Below are positions 8,333-15,755 of a stretch of 64,000 nucleotides of DNA, one piece after another. The notes below the pieces were generated by a model, which ran no database searches, was not told where the DNA came from, and was given only the letters and a program-made list of their open reading frames with translations. The DNA lies in NCBI GenBank assembly GCA_031399065.1, contig JANNOM010000049.1, positions 1 through 64,000 on the forward strand, in the 5' to 3' direction. Made by a program: the position numbers and the translations under genes. The stretch is from JADCRZ01 sp031399065 (GTDB lineage: Bacteria; Bacteroidota; Bacteroidia; Chitinophagales; Chitinophagaceae). Positions within the stretch are counted from its first letter, which is position 1, and each line of letters opens with the position of its first letter.

Positions 8333-8725
8333 TTAGTAAATATGTAACCATGCCCTTTCTCCTGCCTGTATAGATCCGTACACCAGGTCCCTGACCCGGG
8401 TAAATGCTGCCCGGGAGGCTGTTCCCTTTCCGATGCCGGTGAGCTCACTGACCGGTGCTATGCACCCTTTTAATTGACTCAGTGCGTCATTGGCCGGATG
8501 GATCAGGATCAGTGTTCTGCCAGGTACGTTCTCTACCTGCAGGTGGTCTTTAAAGCGCGGGCTGTAACGTGCTTCCAGGCCGTACCTGCCCCCGGGAATA
8601 CAGGAGAGACCTCTCCTGTTATTGCGCCAGGGTAGTTCGATGGTATAACATACTGTAAAATGATCCAGGGTGAGTATGCCATTGGTGCCTGCTGCATGAT
8701 ACGTACGCTGCAGGTGCAGCTCCAT
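8333..8725 (-). CDS. DUF5675 family protein
   Basis: The 130 residues match the DUF5675 pattern throughout: LQRTYHAAGTNGILTL at the start, ELPWRNNRRGLSCIPGGRY in the middle, and VPGRTLILIHPAND then LKGCI near the end. The conserved Cys and His residues (SCIPGG, IHPAN, GCI) suggest a catalytic or metal-binding fold, but no activity is established for the family as far as I know. Members occur in Bacteroidota chromosomes and in phage-like regions. There is no signal peptide. The gene starts 3 bases after the stop of the preceding Ig-like protein gene, so the two are probably translationally coupled. Confidence 0.82.
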   Translation of the reverse strand: MELHLQRTYHAAGTNGILTLDHFTVCYTIELPWRNNRRGLSCIPGGRYGLEARYSPRFKDHLQVENVPGRTLILIHPANDALSQLKGCIAPVSELTGIGKGTASRAAFTRVRDLVYGSIQAGERAWLHIY

Positions 8726-8728
8726 AAC

Positions 8729-9292
8729 CTACAGGGTTATTTCGAGGGTACCTGAATTGTCCGGAAGGTCGTAAGCGGTGGCTACTATTTTCGAACCCGC
8801 CAGCGGCTGATTAGCCACCGTAGCAGTGTACACCCAGTCGACCCCGTTAGGATGTAAAACGGCGTTCCCGCTTTCCAGTACGGCTCCGGCGGCACTGCGG
8901 ATACTCACTTTAAGAGCTATCACTTTAAAATCGTCCGTAGCCAGTATCCGGATCGTTTCGCCTGCCAATCCGGTGTATGCACTAGCGTCGATAGAATCCA
9001 CCGTGGGGGCTTTGTAATAGTCCCGCACTGCCAGGATATAAGCACTCTGGTCGAAGCCTACCTTCGTATCGTACAGGGCTTTGCGCTCCGGGATGTCCAT
9101 AGCCGTTTTAGCGTATTCGATGCCCCGGTTAAACTTTACCCTTATTTTAAGCCGATCCTCCGACACCGGCTTGTCGCTTGGCTTCCGTCTGCGGCCGATG
9201 ATCACTTTGCCCGATTTACGCCGGGTAAACGTCATATTTTTAGACGACCCGCTGGCCATGTCGGTGAACAAATTATCAGTTGATGCTTTCAT
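8729..9292 (-). CDS. Uncharacterised two-part protein with Ig-like C-terminal half
   Basis: I know no function for this protein of 187 residues. The N-terminal part has a basic strand (FTRRKSGKVIIGRRRKP) and a charged helix (about 50-90, FNRGIEYAKTAMDIPERKAL). The C-terminal half (about 105-187) has an alternating beta pattern like an Ig or fibronectin-type domain: IRILATDDFKVIALKVSI, then WVYTATVANQPLAGSKIV. It has no signal peptide and no cysteine. Translation could also begin 12 codons earlier at 9328. I prefer 9292 (MKASTDNLF) because the upstream residues are low in information. It heads the unit with the DUF5675 and small membrane proteins, and similar proteins seem to accompany DUF5675 genes in other Bacteroidota, an impression I could not check. 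Confidence 0.65.
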   Translation of the reverse strand: MKASTDNLFTDMASGSSKNMTFTRRKSGKVIIGRRRKPSDKPVSEDRLKIRVKFNRGIEYAKTAMDIPERKALYDTKVGFDQSAYILAVRDYYKAPTVDSIDASAYTGLAGETIRILATDDFKVIALKVSIRSAAGAVLESGNAVLHPNGVDWVYTATVANQPLAGSKIVATAYDLPDNSGTLEITL

Positions 9293-9347
9293 CTTTTTAT
9301 TGTTTTGCGGGAAACTACCTGCCTGCACCCACCCTTTTCTACCGGCA

Positions 9348-9468
9348 TTTGCAGCATGCTTATTAGAAGTTTATTAGAACCTTATTAGAAGTATCCTATA
9401 TGCTTGTTAGAAGTCTGCTAATAGTTTGCTAAATGCCTGGCCGTTGCAGATCAGATGCCTGCTAGTCT
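9348..9468. repeat. 11-bp-phased degenerate tandem repeat
   Basis: From 9359 the sequence divides into successive 11-mers: CTTATTAGAAG, TTTATTAGAAC, CTTATTAGAAG, TATCCTATATG, CTTGTTAGAAG, TCTGCTAATAG, TTTGCTAAATG, then weaker copies to 9468, and one weak copy before (9348-9358). The TAG/CTA core recurs once per helical turn. It lies 56 bases upstream of the start of the Ig-like protein gene (minus strand), in the position of a regulatory region. Confidence 0.75.
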
Positions 9469-9623
9469 GTTCCCCTGGTTAAAAAATATGGTTAAGAACT
9501 TTTTTCAACCACCTGCCCGGAGTAGAAGCTGGAGGCGCTCCTCCCCATCTTCTAAGCGCAGCCTCCGTTGCCTGCGATTGATAAAGCAATATTAGCGGGA
9601 ATTATAGACCGTTTTTCTGGAAA

Positions 9624-9697
9624 TTCGTGAGGTAGTTGTTTTCGTTCGTGAGATAGGGGGGAAGTGTACGTGAGAGTAGATTTTGGGAACGCTTGAG
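9624..9697. promoter_or_regulatory. Four direct repeats spaced 21-22 bp, possible LytTR-type binding sites
   Basis: Boxes begin at 9624 (TTCGTGAGG), 9645 (TTCGTGAGA), 9667 (TACGTGAGA) and 9688 (AACGCTTGA, weakest). Start-to-start distances are 21, 22 and 21, two helical turns each. Direct repeats of 9 bp at this spacing are how LytTR-domain proteins bind DNA, and the boxes fit the published loose consensus at 6 to 7 of 9 positions. A LytTR gene lies at 5414-5755. The link is inferred. Confidence 0.45.
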
Positions 9698-10242
9698 GGG
9701 TGTTAATCCAGTATACAAAAAATTAGAAACCTCAAAGTCTAAAATGAAATATGAGGTTATTAAAAAGTGATATTATTACTTCGTTAGCCAACGCTTCTGT
9801 CCCCATTCTGCAAGGGCATTCAAAGCAGGAGTCAATGGTTTGCAAAATCGATTATAGAATACTCAATCTAATGGGTGGATTAATTCCATACCCTTACCTT
9901 TTATATTATAAGCCATCTTCTGATGCGTAACTATTTGTTTTAAATTTAAGCTTATATAGCTGTGAAATCAATAAGTACAGTTTATGATAGATTGCCCGTT
10001 ATTTATTATTTTGCCAAAGACAATTAGCCTATAATCATCCCTTTACGGGCAATGTATTGCCCATCCTAAAGCATATTTCATACATAAAACCCATTTTAGC
10101 TACTACAATTACATAGCATGGTTTTTAGCCACTGGTACTATAGGCAAGTGTGGTAATCATGTAACGCCTTTTTTTTAGAATTATGTAATACTTACTAGGT
10201 AAATGGGGTTTAGCTTGTATTAAAAATTTACCAATACTAAAA
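9698..10242. other. Intergenic stretch without recognised gene
   Basis: No convincing coding frame is seen. It contains a 7-bp inverted repeat (AACCTCA at 9728-9734 and TGAGGTT at 9752-9758). Composition falls through this stretch from that of the chromosome to the A+T-rich island that starts with the DinB gene. No tRNA, integrase or obvious attachment site marks the border. Confidence 0.6.
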
Positions 10243-10746
10243 ATGAAATTAATGGAAACAAAAACACAAAGTAAAAGGATGCAGTCATTGCTCATTTTAT
10301 ATGATATGCAAACAGACTTTTTCAAAAATGTACTTGATGGTATTGATGATAAAGATGCACACAACCGCTTAAACACAAAAGCTAACCATATTGCATGGCT
10401 TACTGGTAGCCTTGTAGCACAGCGGTACGAACTAGCTAATTATACTATACATAATATGCAGCAAACAGCGCATGAATTATTTAAAGATAACAAAGGCATT
10501 CAGGATGGTATCACTTACCCAAGCCTTACAATGTTTAAAAAAGACTGGGAAATTATAAGCCCCAGAACGAGAAATGCTTTCATAGAATTTACAGATGAAA
10601 AATTAGACAGCCAAATAGAAATGGGTGGAATGAAAATGTCTTTTTTTGATATGGTTGCCTTTACTATTTACAGGGAAGCTAATTGCATCGGGCAAATTGC
10701 TTTGTGGCGCAGGTTGTTAGGGTATGCGGCGATGAAGTATGAATAA
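10243..10746 (+). CDS. DinB family protein
   Basis: This four-helix-bundle protein has 167 residues and belongs to the DinB/YfiT superfamily, whose members bind a divalent metal through three histidines and include thiol-dependent transferases. The likely first metal histidine is in KANHIAWLTGSL (about residue 49). The segment LFKDNKGIQDGITYPSL and the C-terminal helix with GQIALWRRLLGYAAMK follow the family layout. The usual C-terminal H-x3-H pattern is not evident: REANCIGQIALWRR has no histidine. Translation may begin at 10243 or at the second ATG, 10252. A 3' partial copy lies at 12187-12456. It is the first gene of an A+T-rich group of small enzymes. Confidence 0.8.
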   Translation: MKLMETKTQSKRMQSLLILYDMQTDFFKNVLDGIDDKDAHNRLNTKANHIAWLTGSLVAQRYELANYTIHNMQQTAHELFKDNKGIQDGITYPSLTMFKKDWEIISPRTRNAFIEFTDEKLDSQIEMGGMKMSFFDMVAFTIYREANCIGQIALWRRLLGYAAMKYE

Positions 10747-10777
10747 ATATTAAATAAAAACTAAAAAATAAATAAAA

Positions 10778-11335
10778 ATGAGAAAAATAATAGCGGTAGA
10801 ATGGCTGTCGCTTGACGGTTATTTTTCAAGAGAGAATAATGAAACAGATTGGTTTGTTTGGGATAAAGAAATGGAAGCATATTATAGACAAATGTTCTTG
10901 GGTTTTGATACCATATTGTTTGGCGGCACAACGTATAAAATAATGGCTGAATATTGGCCAAAAGCAGCATCTGCAAACGAAAACACTGATATTAAGGACT
11001 TTATGAATGATAGCCGAAAAATAGTTTTTTCAAAAACACTGGAAAGTACGGACTGGAATAATTCGGAAATAATTAAAGAAATTAATCCCGAAGAAATTCA
11101 AACAATGAAACAAGTGGAGGGTAAAGACATTATAATTTTTGGCAGTGGCAGTGTGGTAGCTCGGCTTACCAAGTTGGAGTTAGTGGATGAGTATAAATTT
11201 TTGATAAATCCTGTTTTCATCGGTATCGGAAAAACAATATTTACAACTGAAGAAGCAAAATTGAAACTGAAATTGTTGGATACAAAGACTTTTGATTGCG
11301 GCGATATTATGCTGCATTACGAAACCTCTAAATAA
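10778..11335 (+). CDS. Dihydrofolate reductase family protein (RibD C-terminal type)
   Basis: The 185 residues show the short RibD_C/DHFR-like NADPH-binding fold: an N-terminal EWLSLDGYFSR, the ILFGGTTYKIMAEYW segment (about 46-60), KIVFSKTLE, GKDIIIFGSGSVVARL and VDEYKFLINPVFIG. Proteins of this group (YwjB, YyaP, YhjJ types) are annotated as dihydrofolate or riboflavin-type reductases, but their substrates are mostly unknown. The gene follows the DinB gene after 31 bases. The same DinB-reductase pairing appears again at 12187-13060 with a broken DinB. Confidence 0.85.
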   Translation: MRKIIAVEWLSLDGYFSRENNETDWFVWDKEMEAYYRQMFLGFDTILFGGTTYKIMAEYWPKAASANENTDIKDFMNDSRKIVFSKTLESTDWNNSEIIKEINPEEIQTMKQVEGKDIIIFGSGSVVARLTKLELVDEYKFLINPVFIGIGKTIFTTEEAKLKLKLLDTKTFDCGDIMLHYETSK

Positions 11336-11354
11336 TCAATTAAAAAATGTCATC

Positions 11355-12167
11355 ATGCTACTTAAAAATAAAAATGCCATTATTTACGGAGCCGGCCCAT
11401 CTATTGGTGGTGCAGTAGGCCGTGCTTTTGCACTTGAAGGAGCAAAAGTTTTCGTTACTGGAAGAAATAAGAACGGGTTGGATAAACTGGTTGACGAAAT
11501 AGTTTCTGCGGGTGGTAATGCAACGGCTGCTATTGTAAATGCAATGGATGAAAAAGAAGTTCAGGCTCATATAGATAAAGTGCTTCAGGAAGCTGGAAGC
11601 ATAGATATTTCTTTTAATGCCATCGGCTTAGAAGACAAACAAGGCATAAGCTTGGTGGATATGTTATTATCAGATTTTATACGACCGATAAGTACCGCCA
11701 TGCAGACGCAATTCATTACAGCAACAGCGGCAGCAAGAGTAATGATAAAGCAAGGTAGCGGTGTTATACTTTCTATTACTGCAACACCGGGCGGAATAGG
11801 CTATGCAATGGTAGGCGGGTTTGGGCCAGCTTGTACGGCTATAGAAAGTTTTTCAAGAGACTTAGCTGCCGAAGTTGGTATACATGGTATAAGGGTAGTA
11901 AATATAAGGTCAGCCGGTTCGCCGGACTCAGGGCCTTTTAAAGATGCTCTAGCGGCTGATTTTAAAAAGACAGAACAGTTTCTTAGAAAAATTACAGAGG
12001 ATACGATGCTGAAAGAATTACCAATGATGGTAGATATAGCGAATGTTGCGGTATTTCTGGGAAGCAGTATGGCAGCAAAAATAACCGGAGTTACGATTGA
12101 TGTAACCGCAGGCAGCACAACTGCGCTCAACTATAAAATGACTGAAAGTTCGTTCATTGAAAAATAA
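11355..12167 (+). CDS. SDR family oxidoreductase
   Basis: This NAD(P)-dependent short-chain dehydrogenase has 270 residues. The Rossmann glycine motif is GAGPSIGGAVGRAF (about 13-26), followed by FVTGRN and a nucleotide-binding acidic and basic pair. SDR catalysis normally uses Ser, Tyr and Lys. Here the segment after the active-site strand reads LSITATPGGIGYAMVGGFGPACTAIESFSRDLA, so the usual Y-x3-K is not visible and the enzyme may be a divergent or enoyl-reductase-like member. The start at 11355 (MLLKNKNAIIYGAG) is chosen over 11292, which would overlap the reductase gene by 44 bases and add unrelated residues. Confidence 0.82.
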   Translation: MLLKNKNAIIYGAGPSIGGAVGRAFALEGAKVFVTGRNKNGLDKLVDEIVSAGGNATAAIVNAMDEKEVQAHIDKVLQEAGSIDISFNAIGLEDKQGISLVDMLLSDFIRPISTAMQTQFITATAAARVMIKQGSGVILSITATPGGIGYAMVGGFGPACTAIESFSRDLAAEVGIHGIRVVNIRSAGSPDSGPFKDALAADFKKTEQFLRKITEDTMLKELPMMVDIANVAVFLGSSMAAKITGVTIDVTAGSTTALNYKMTESSFIEK

Positions 12168-12186
12168 AGCACGGTTATTCTTTTAC

Positions 12187-12456
12187 GAGTTGTTTAAAAA
12201 TGGAAAAGGCATTCAGGATGGTATCACTTATTCAAGTCTTACAACGTTTAAAAAGACTGGGAAATTATAAGCTCCAGAACGCGAAATGCTTTTATAGAAT
12301 TTGCTGATGAAAAGTTAGACAGCGCCATAGAAATGAATGGAATAAAAATGACTTTTTTTGATATGGTGGCCTTTACCATTTTACAGGGAAGCAAATTGTA
12401 TTGGGCAGATTGCTCTGTGGCAGAGACTGTTGGGTTATGAGGTGATGAAGTGTGAA
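12187..12456 (+). pseudogene. Decayed 3' partial copy of the DinB gene
   Basis: These bases align with 10474-10743 of the intact DinB gene at high nucleotide identity: both contain GGCATTCAGGATGGTATCAC, and then the words for KDWEII, RNAFIEF, SFFDMVAFTI and GQIALW in order. Single-base changes break the frame: one A is lost in the A-run before GACTGG (near 12255), and a base is gained near 12380 (ACCATTTTACAGG against ACTATTTACAGG). The N-terminal half is missing. It stands directly in front of a reductase gene, as the intact copy does. Confidence 0.85.
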
Positions 12457-12490
12457 TAACTGTGAAGAGCAAATTAAAAAATAATTTAAA

Positions 12491-13060
12491 ATGCGAAAAC
12501 TAAAATTACAAATGCAAATAACCATAGATGGTTTTGTTGCAGCAACAAACGGAGAATTGGACTGGATGCACCTGGAAGATTGGGACGCTGAAGTTAAAAA
12601 CAGCGAAAACCAATTAATTGACTCATCGGACACAATTTTAATGGGCAGAAAAATGACTAAAGATTTTGTACAGTATTGGGAAAATGTAAAGCCCGATAGT
12701 GATGAAGGTTCATTTGCTAAAAAGATGGTCGACACACCAAAAATTGTTTTCAGTAAAACAATAAAAGGCATTGATGGAAAGAATATAACCGTAGAAAATG
12801 GAGATCTAACAACAACCGTAAATGATCTGAAAAATAAACAAGGAAAAGACATGCTTGTTTATGGTGGGGCAGGTTTTGTTTCATCCTTAATTAAAGAAGG
12901 ATTGATTGATGAGTTTCACTTTTTTGTACATCCTGTTATGATTAACAATGGAATGAGAATTTTTAATTTGTTGGAAAAGCGGCAAAAACTTTCTTTGATT
13001 AGTTCAACAGCTTACGACTGTGGAGTAACGGTTTTAGTGTATCAATTAAAAAATGACTGA
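12491..13060 (+). CDS. Dihydrofolate reductase family protein (RibD C-terminal type), second copy
   Basis: The 189 residues have the same fold and motif order as the product of 10778-11335: MQITIDGFVAATNGELDWM, SDTILMGRKMTKDFVQYW, KIVFSKTIKG, GKDMLVYGGAGFVSSL, then LIDEFHFFVHPVMINNG. Identity between the two is low, so they are different members and not a recent duplication. An N-terminal D-G-F/Y and the LMGR/FGG loop would contact NADPH. Substrate unknown. The gene follows the broken DinB copy by 34 bases and is followed after 18 bases by the first NTF2-like gene. Confidence 0.86.
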   Translation: MRKLKLQMQITIDGFVAATNGELDWMHLEDWDAEVKNSENQLIDSSDTILMGRKMTKDFVQYWENVKPDSDEGSFAKKMVDTPKIVFSKTIKGIDGKNITVENGDLTTTVNDLKNKQGKDMLVYGGAGFVSSLIKEGLIDEFHFFVHPVMINNGMRIFNLLEKRQKLSLISSTAYDCGVTVLVYQLKND

Positions 13061-13078
13061 CAGTAAAAATCAATATTT

Positions 13079-13498
13079 ATGTCAGAAGAAAAAAATAAAG
13101 AAATCTTAAAAAAGGGAAACATAGCTATCGCGGAAGGAAACAGTGATGGAATGCTGTCATTCTGTGCGGATAACACGGAACGGACATTTATAGGCAACAG
13201 AACCCTTAAAGGAAAAGAAGCCGTTCGCCAATATATGGCGATGGAGTACATAGAGCCACCTAAATTTACTGTCACTAACTTAATAGCTGAAGATAATTTC
13301 GTTACGGCAGTTGGCGAAATAACATTGAAAGACAAAGATGGGAAAGAAGTTCTTTACGCTTACTGCGATATATGGCGTTTTAGTGACGGTAAGATAGCCG
13401 AATTAAAAGCTTCGGAGAGTTCGGTTTCGTCAAAGGGTGTAATCTTTGTCAATTACAAGCGAGATGGAGAAGTGAAGAAAAGTGATATTGGAGCTTAA
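13079..13498 (+). CDS. Nuclear transport factor 2-like (SnoaL-type) protein
   Basis: The 139 residues follow the cone-shaped NTF2-like pattern: a first helix with KKGNIAIAEGNSDGMLSFCADN, a strand with ERTFIGNRTLKGKEAVRQYM, then VTNLIAEDNFVTAVGEITLKDKDGK and YAYCDIWRFSDGKIAELK. This fold serves as ketosteroid isomerase, polyketide cyclase or stress-related binding protein, and substrates cannot be inferred. It is the first of three NTF2-like genes in a row. Confidence 0.85.
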   Translation: MSEEKNKEILKKGNIAIAEGNSDGMLSFCADNTERTFIGNRTLKGKEAVRQYMAMEYIEPPKFTVTNLIAEDNFVTAVGEITLKDKDGKEVLYAYCDIWRFSDGKIAELKASESSVSSKGVIFVNYKRDGEVKKSDIGA

Positions 13499-13541
13499 AT
13501 TGAGAATAGACAAGAACAGATTTAATCAAAAACGAAAAGGT

Positions 13542-13994
13542 ATGTATCATTATATAGTAAAGAATCTTGTAAGGAAATCATTCCAATTGTTAAACGAACG
13601 CAAGTTTGATGAGCTAACAAAACCCTTGGCACAAGATGTTAAACATAGCTTTGCAGGGGATCATGCCTTGGGTGGGGTACGGCATGATCTTGTTGCTTTC
13701 AAAGCTTGGCTGGAGAGATTGGGCAGGATAATGCCCAGACTACAAATCAACATCGTCGATATCATAATAAAGGGATGGCCGCAAAATACGTTAGCCATTG
13801 TAAGGTGGGTAGGCACTTCAACATTGAATAACGGTGACCCTTACTTAAATAAAGGTGTACACTTCATAACAATTAAATGGGGGAAGTTAACAGAGTTAGA
13901 AGTGTATGAAGATTCGCAGGCAGTATCCAGTGGGCTGGAAAAACAACACCAAGCGGGTATTTTGGAGGCAAAAGCACCACAGATTATTAGTTGA
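13542..13994 (+). CDS. Nuclear transport factor 2-like (SnoaL-type) protein
   Basis: The second of three adjacent NTF2-like genes encodes about 150 residues from MYHYIVKNLVRKSFQLL. The helix with NERKFDELTKPLAQDVKHSF, the GVRHDLVAFKAWLERL helix and the late strands IVRWVGTSTLNNGDPYLNKG and FITIKWGKLTELEVYED fit polyketide-cyclase-like proteins. The frame is open from 13482, which would overlap the previous gene by 17 bases. The 20 added residues are highly charged and atypical, so I prefer the ATG at 13542. Confidence 0.8.
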   Translation: MYHYIVKNLVRKSFQLLNERKFDELTKPLAQDVKHSFAGDHALGGVRHDLVAFKAWLERLGRIMPRLQINIVDIIIKGWPQNTLAIVRWVGTSTLNNGDPYLNKGVHFITIKWGKLTELEVYEDSQAVSSGLEKQHQAGILEAKAPQIIS

Positions 13995-14059
13995 ATATAA
14001 TTTAGACTCGTTTTAGTAAGGAAAGAAACGGGGTTGAAAACAATTGAAAAACGATAATT

Positions 14060-14437
14060 ATGAAAACAAAAAAAGATACTAAATCCACGGTAGGCAATGC
14101 AAAAGAACTTGTGCTAAAATTTGTAGATGCATTAAACGAAGAAGATTTTAAAACAGCAAATACGTGTTTAAGCGAGGATATGGTTTTTGATGGAGTGTTA
14201 GGACACAGAGATGGTGCCGAGGCGTACATCAAAGACATGAAAGAAATGAAATTCAAATACAAAATTAAAAAAACATTTGAAGACGATAATGATGTGTGCC
14301 TATTTTATCATATTGATATGGGAGATAAAAAAATAATATTTACCTGCGGATGGTATCAAGTGCAGGACGAGAAAATAAAATCAATTAAAGTTGTTTTTGA
14401 CCCTCGACCTATGCTTGAAAAGTCAGAAACAAAATAG
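14060..14437 (+). CDS. Nuclear transport factor 2-like (SnoaL-type) protein
   Basis: This third NTF2-like gene encodes 125 residues. It has a lysine-rich N-terminal tail, then KELVLKFVDALNEEDFKTAN and CLSEDMVFDGVLGHRDGAEAYIKDM, and a strand-rich half with DNDVCLFYHIDMGDKKIIFTC and VQDEKIKSIKVVFDPRPM. This is the usual SnoaL/DUF4440 layout, with no signal peptide. Local composition is very A+T-rich: bases 14101-14160 contain 16 G+C out of 60. Confidence 0.83.
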   Translation: MKTKKDTKSTVGNAKELVLKFVDALNEEDFKTANTCLSEDMVFDGVLGHRDGAEAYIKDMKEMKFKYKIKKTFEDDNDVCLFYHIDMGDKKIIFTCGWYQVQDEKIKSIKVVFDPRPMLEKSETK

Positions 14438-14465
14438 AGCAATTGAATGATATCTTAAACTTTGT

Positions 14466-15260
14466 ATGAAAAAATTCGATCATAAATCTGGTCAGTATTT
14501 TAATATTGACAAGGCAAAAATATATTATGAAGAAACAGGCAGTAAAGGCGGCCCTGTTTTGTTGCTATTGCATGGTGGCTTTGGGACTATAGAAGATTTT
14601 AATATAATGCTTTCTGGACTGCCAGAGCGATTTTATGTAATCGGAATAGACAGTAGAGGACAAGGGAAATCAACTTTAGGAAATGAAAAACTAACCTATC
14701 AACAAATACAAATGGATGTAGAAGCACTTTTAGATTCTTTAAATATTGACAGTGTAAGCATTATTGGGTTTAGTGATGGCGGCATGGTTGCTTATCGGAT
14801 GGGTATTGCAAGTTCAGTCAAAATTGAAAAGATTATCGCTATTGATGCACCTTGGAGGTTAAAAGATTTGGACGCCACAAAAGAAATATTATCAAAAGTA
14901 ACACCTGAAAGTTGGAGCAAAAAATTTCCTGATTCGTACAATTTGTATAAGAAGCTACATCCTGAAATTAATTTTAAAATCCTCACGAATGCTTTAAAAA
15001 ATATGTGGCTTGATGAAGGATTAATGGGTGGTTATTCTGGCGAGAGAGTTAATAAAATACAGTGCTCAACATTAATTGTAAGAGGTGATGACGACCATTT
15101 ATTTTCCAGAAAAAGTGCTACTGAACTTACGGATAACATACAGAATGCTACGTTGTTAACTATTCCATTTGCTGGGCATGAATCATTTAAAGATCAGCTG
15201 GAGATATTTAGAATCGTTGTGAATGAGTTTTTAGATGATAATAAGGAGTTGAAAAAATAA
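14466..15260 (+). CDS. Alpha/beta hydrolase
   Basis: This 264-residue alpha/beta-hydrolase-fold enzyme has the complete set of landmarks: the HG oxyanion motif LLLHGGFGTIEDF (about 34-46), GIDSRGQGKS, the nucleophile elbow GFSDGGM with the catalytic serine at about residue 102, the acid in VRGDDDHLF and the histidine in FAGHESFKD near the C-terminus. No signal peptide. Substrate is unknown, and small esters or lactones are typical. It follows the third NTF2-like gene by 28 bases. Confidence 0.9.
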   Translation: MKKFDHKSGQYFNIDKAKIYYEETGSKGGPVLLLLHGGFGTIEDFNIMLSGLPERFYVIGIDSRGQGKSTLGNEKLTYQQIQMDVEALLDSLNIDSVSIIGFSDGGMVAYRMGIASSVKIEKIIAIDAPWRLKDLDATKEILSKVTPESWSKKFPDSYNLYKKLHPEINFKILTNALKNMWLDEGLMGGYSGERVNKIQCSTLIVRGDDDHLFSRKSATELTDNIQNATLLTIPFAGHESFKDQLEIFRIVVNEFLDDNKELKK

Positions 15261-15290
15261 TTAGGAATACACGGGAAGAAAAAAGTTATT

Positions 15291-15638
15291 AAAGTGATTT
15301 TTGGAACAGGACATAATTTTAATGCTGATGTTGTTTAAATCTTTTTCAACTGAATTTATTCAGCCTATTTCTGGAAATAGTATTTTTCAAGATTATCTAA
15401 CTAAAAATCCAGCGGGAGTATGCAACACGTAGCATATAAGATACCTGTTACTAAACTGGACAAGGTAATTTTAGAGTTTGCGGATAAAGGCTTACCCGTA
15501 GTATCAAGATTCAATATGCCCATTGCTATAATTGTTTTTTTCGATACCTATAAAGAAATTGGCGTAATGACCGAAGTAATGGGCATCACTGAAGAAGGAG
15601 AAAAAGCTGTTGAGAAAATAAAAAATGAAATGAATTAA
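15291..15638 (+). pseudogene. Frameshifted VOC (glyoxalase/bleomycin resistance) family gene
   Basis: Three frame segments join into one VOC-like protein. The first frame reads IFGTGHNFNADVV and stops at 15336. A second frame (from about 15322) reads STEFIQPISGNSIFQDYL...NPAG and stops at 15427. The first frame resumes at 15420 as QHVAYKIPVTKLDKVILEFA and runs through FNMPIAIIVFFDTYKEIGVMTEV to the end. The GIQHVAY-like motif and the late glutamate are VOC hallmarks. Two compensating frameshifts and a missing N-terminal repeat mean the gene is dead, unless the shifts are sequencing errors. Read alone, the last segment gives a 72-residue frame that should not be taken as a complete protein. 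Confidence 0.75.
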
Positions 15639-15755
15639 TCTATACAACAAATTTTATTTTTTATAACAAAATATGAAAAAAGTAAAAAAGGTAGACACCT
15701 CATGACCTAAAATTAAATTTTAATTATAAACACTTTTCAATATCCTCCATATTTT

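Noticed and set aside
9348..9468. CRISPR array
   Set aside because: The repeats are only 11 bp, degenerate and adjacent without spacers, and no cas gene is present.
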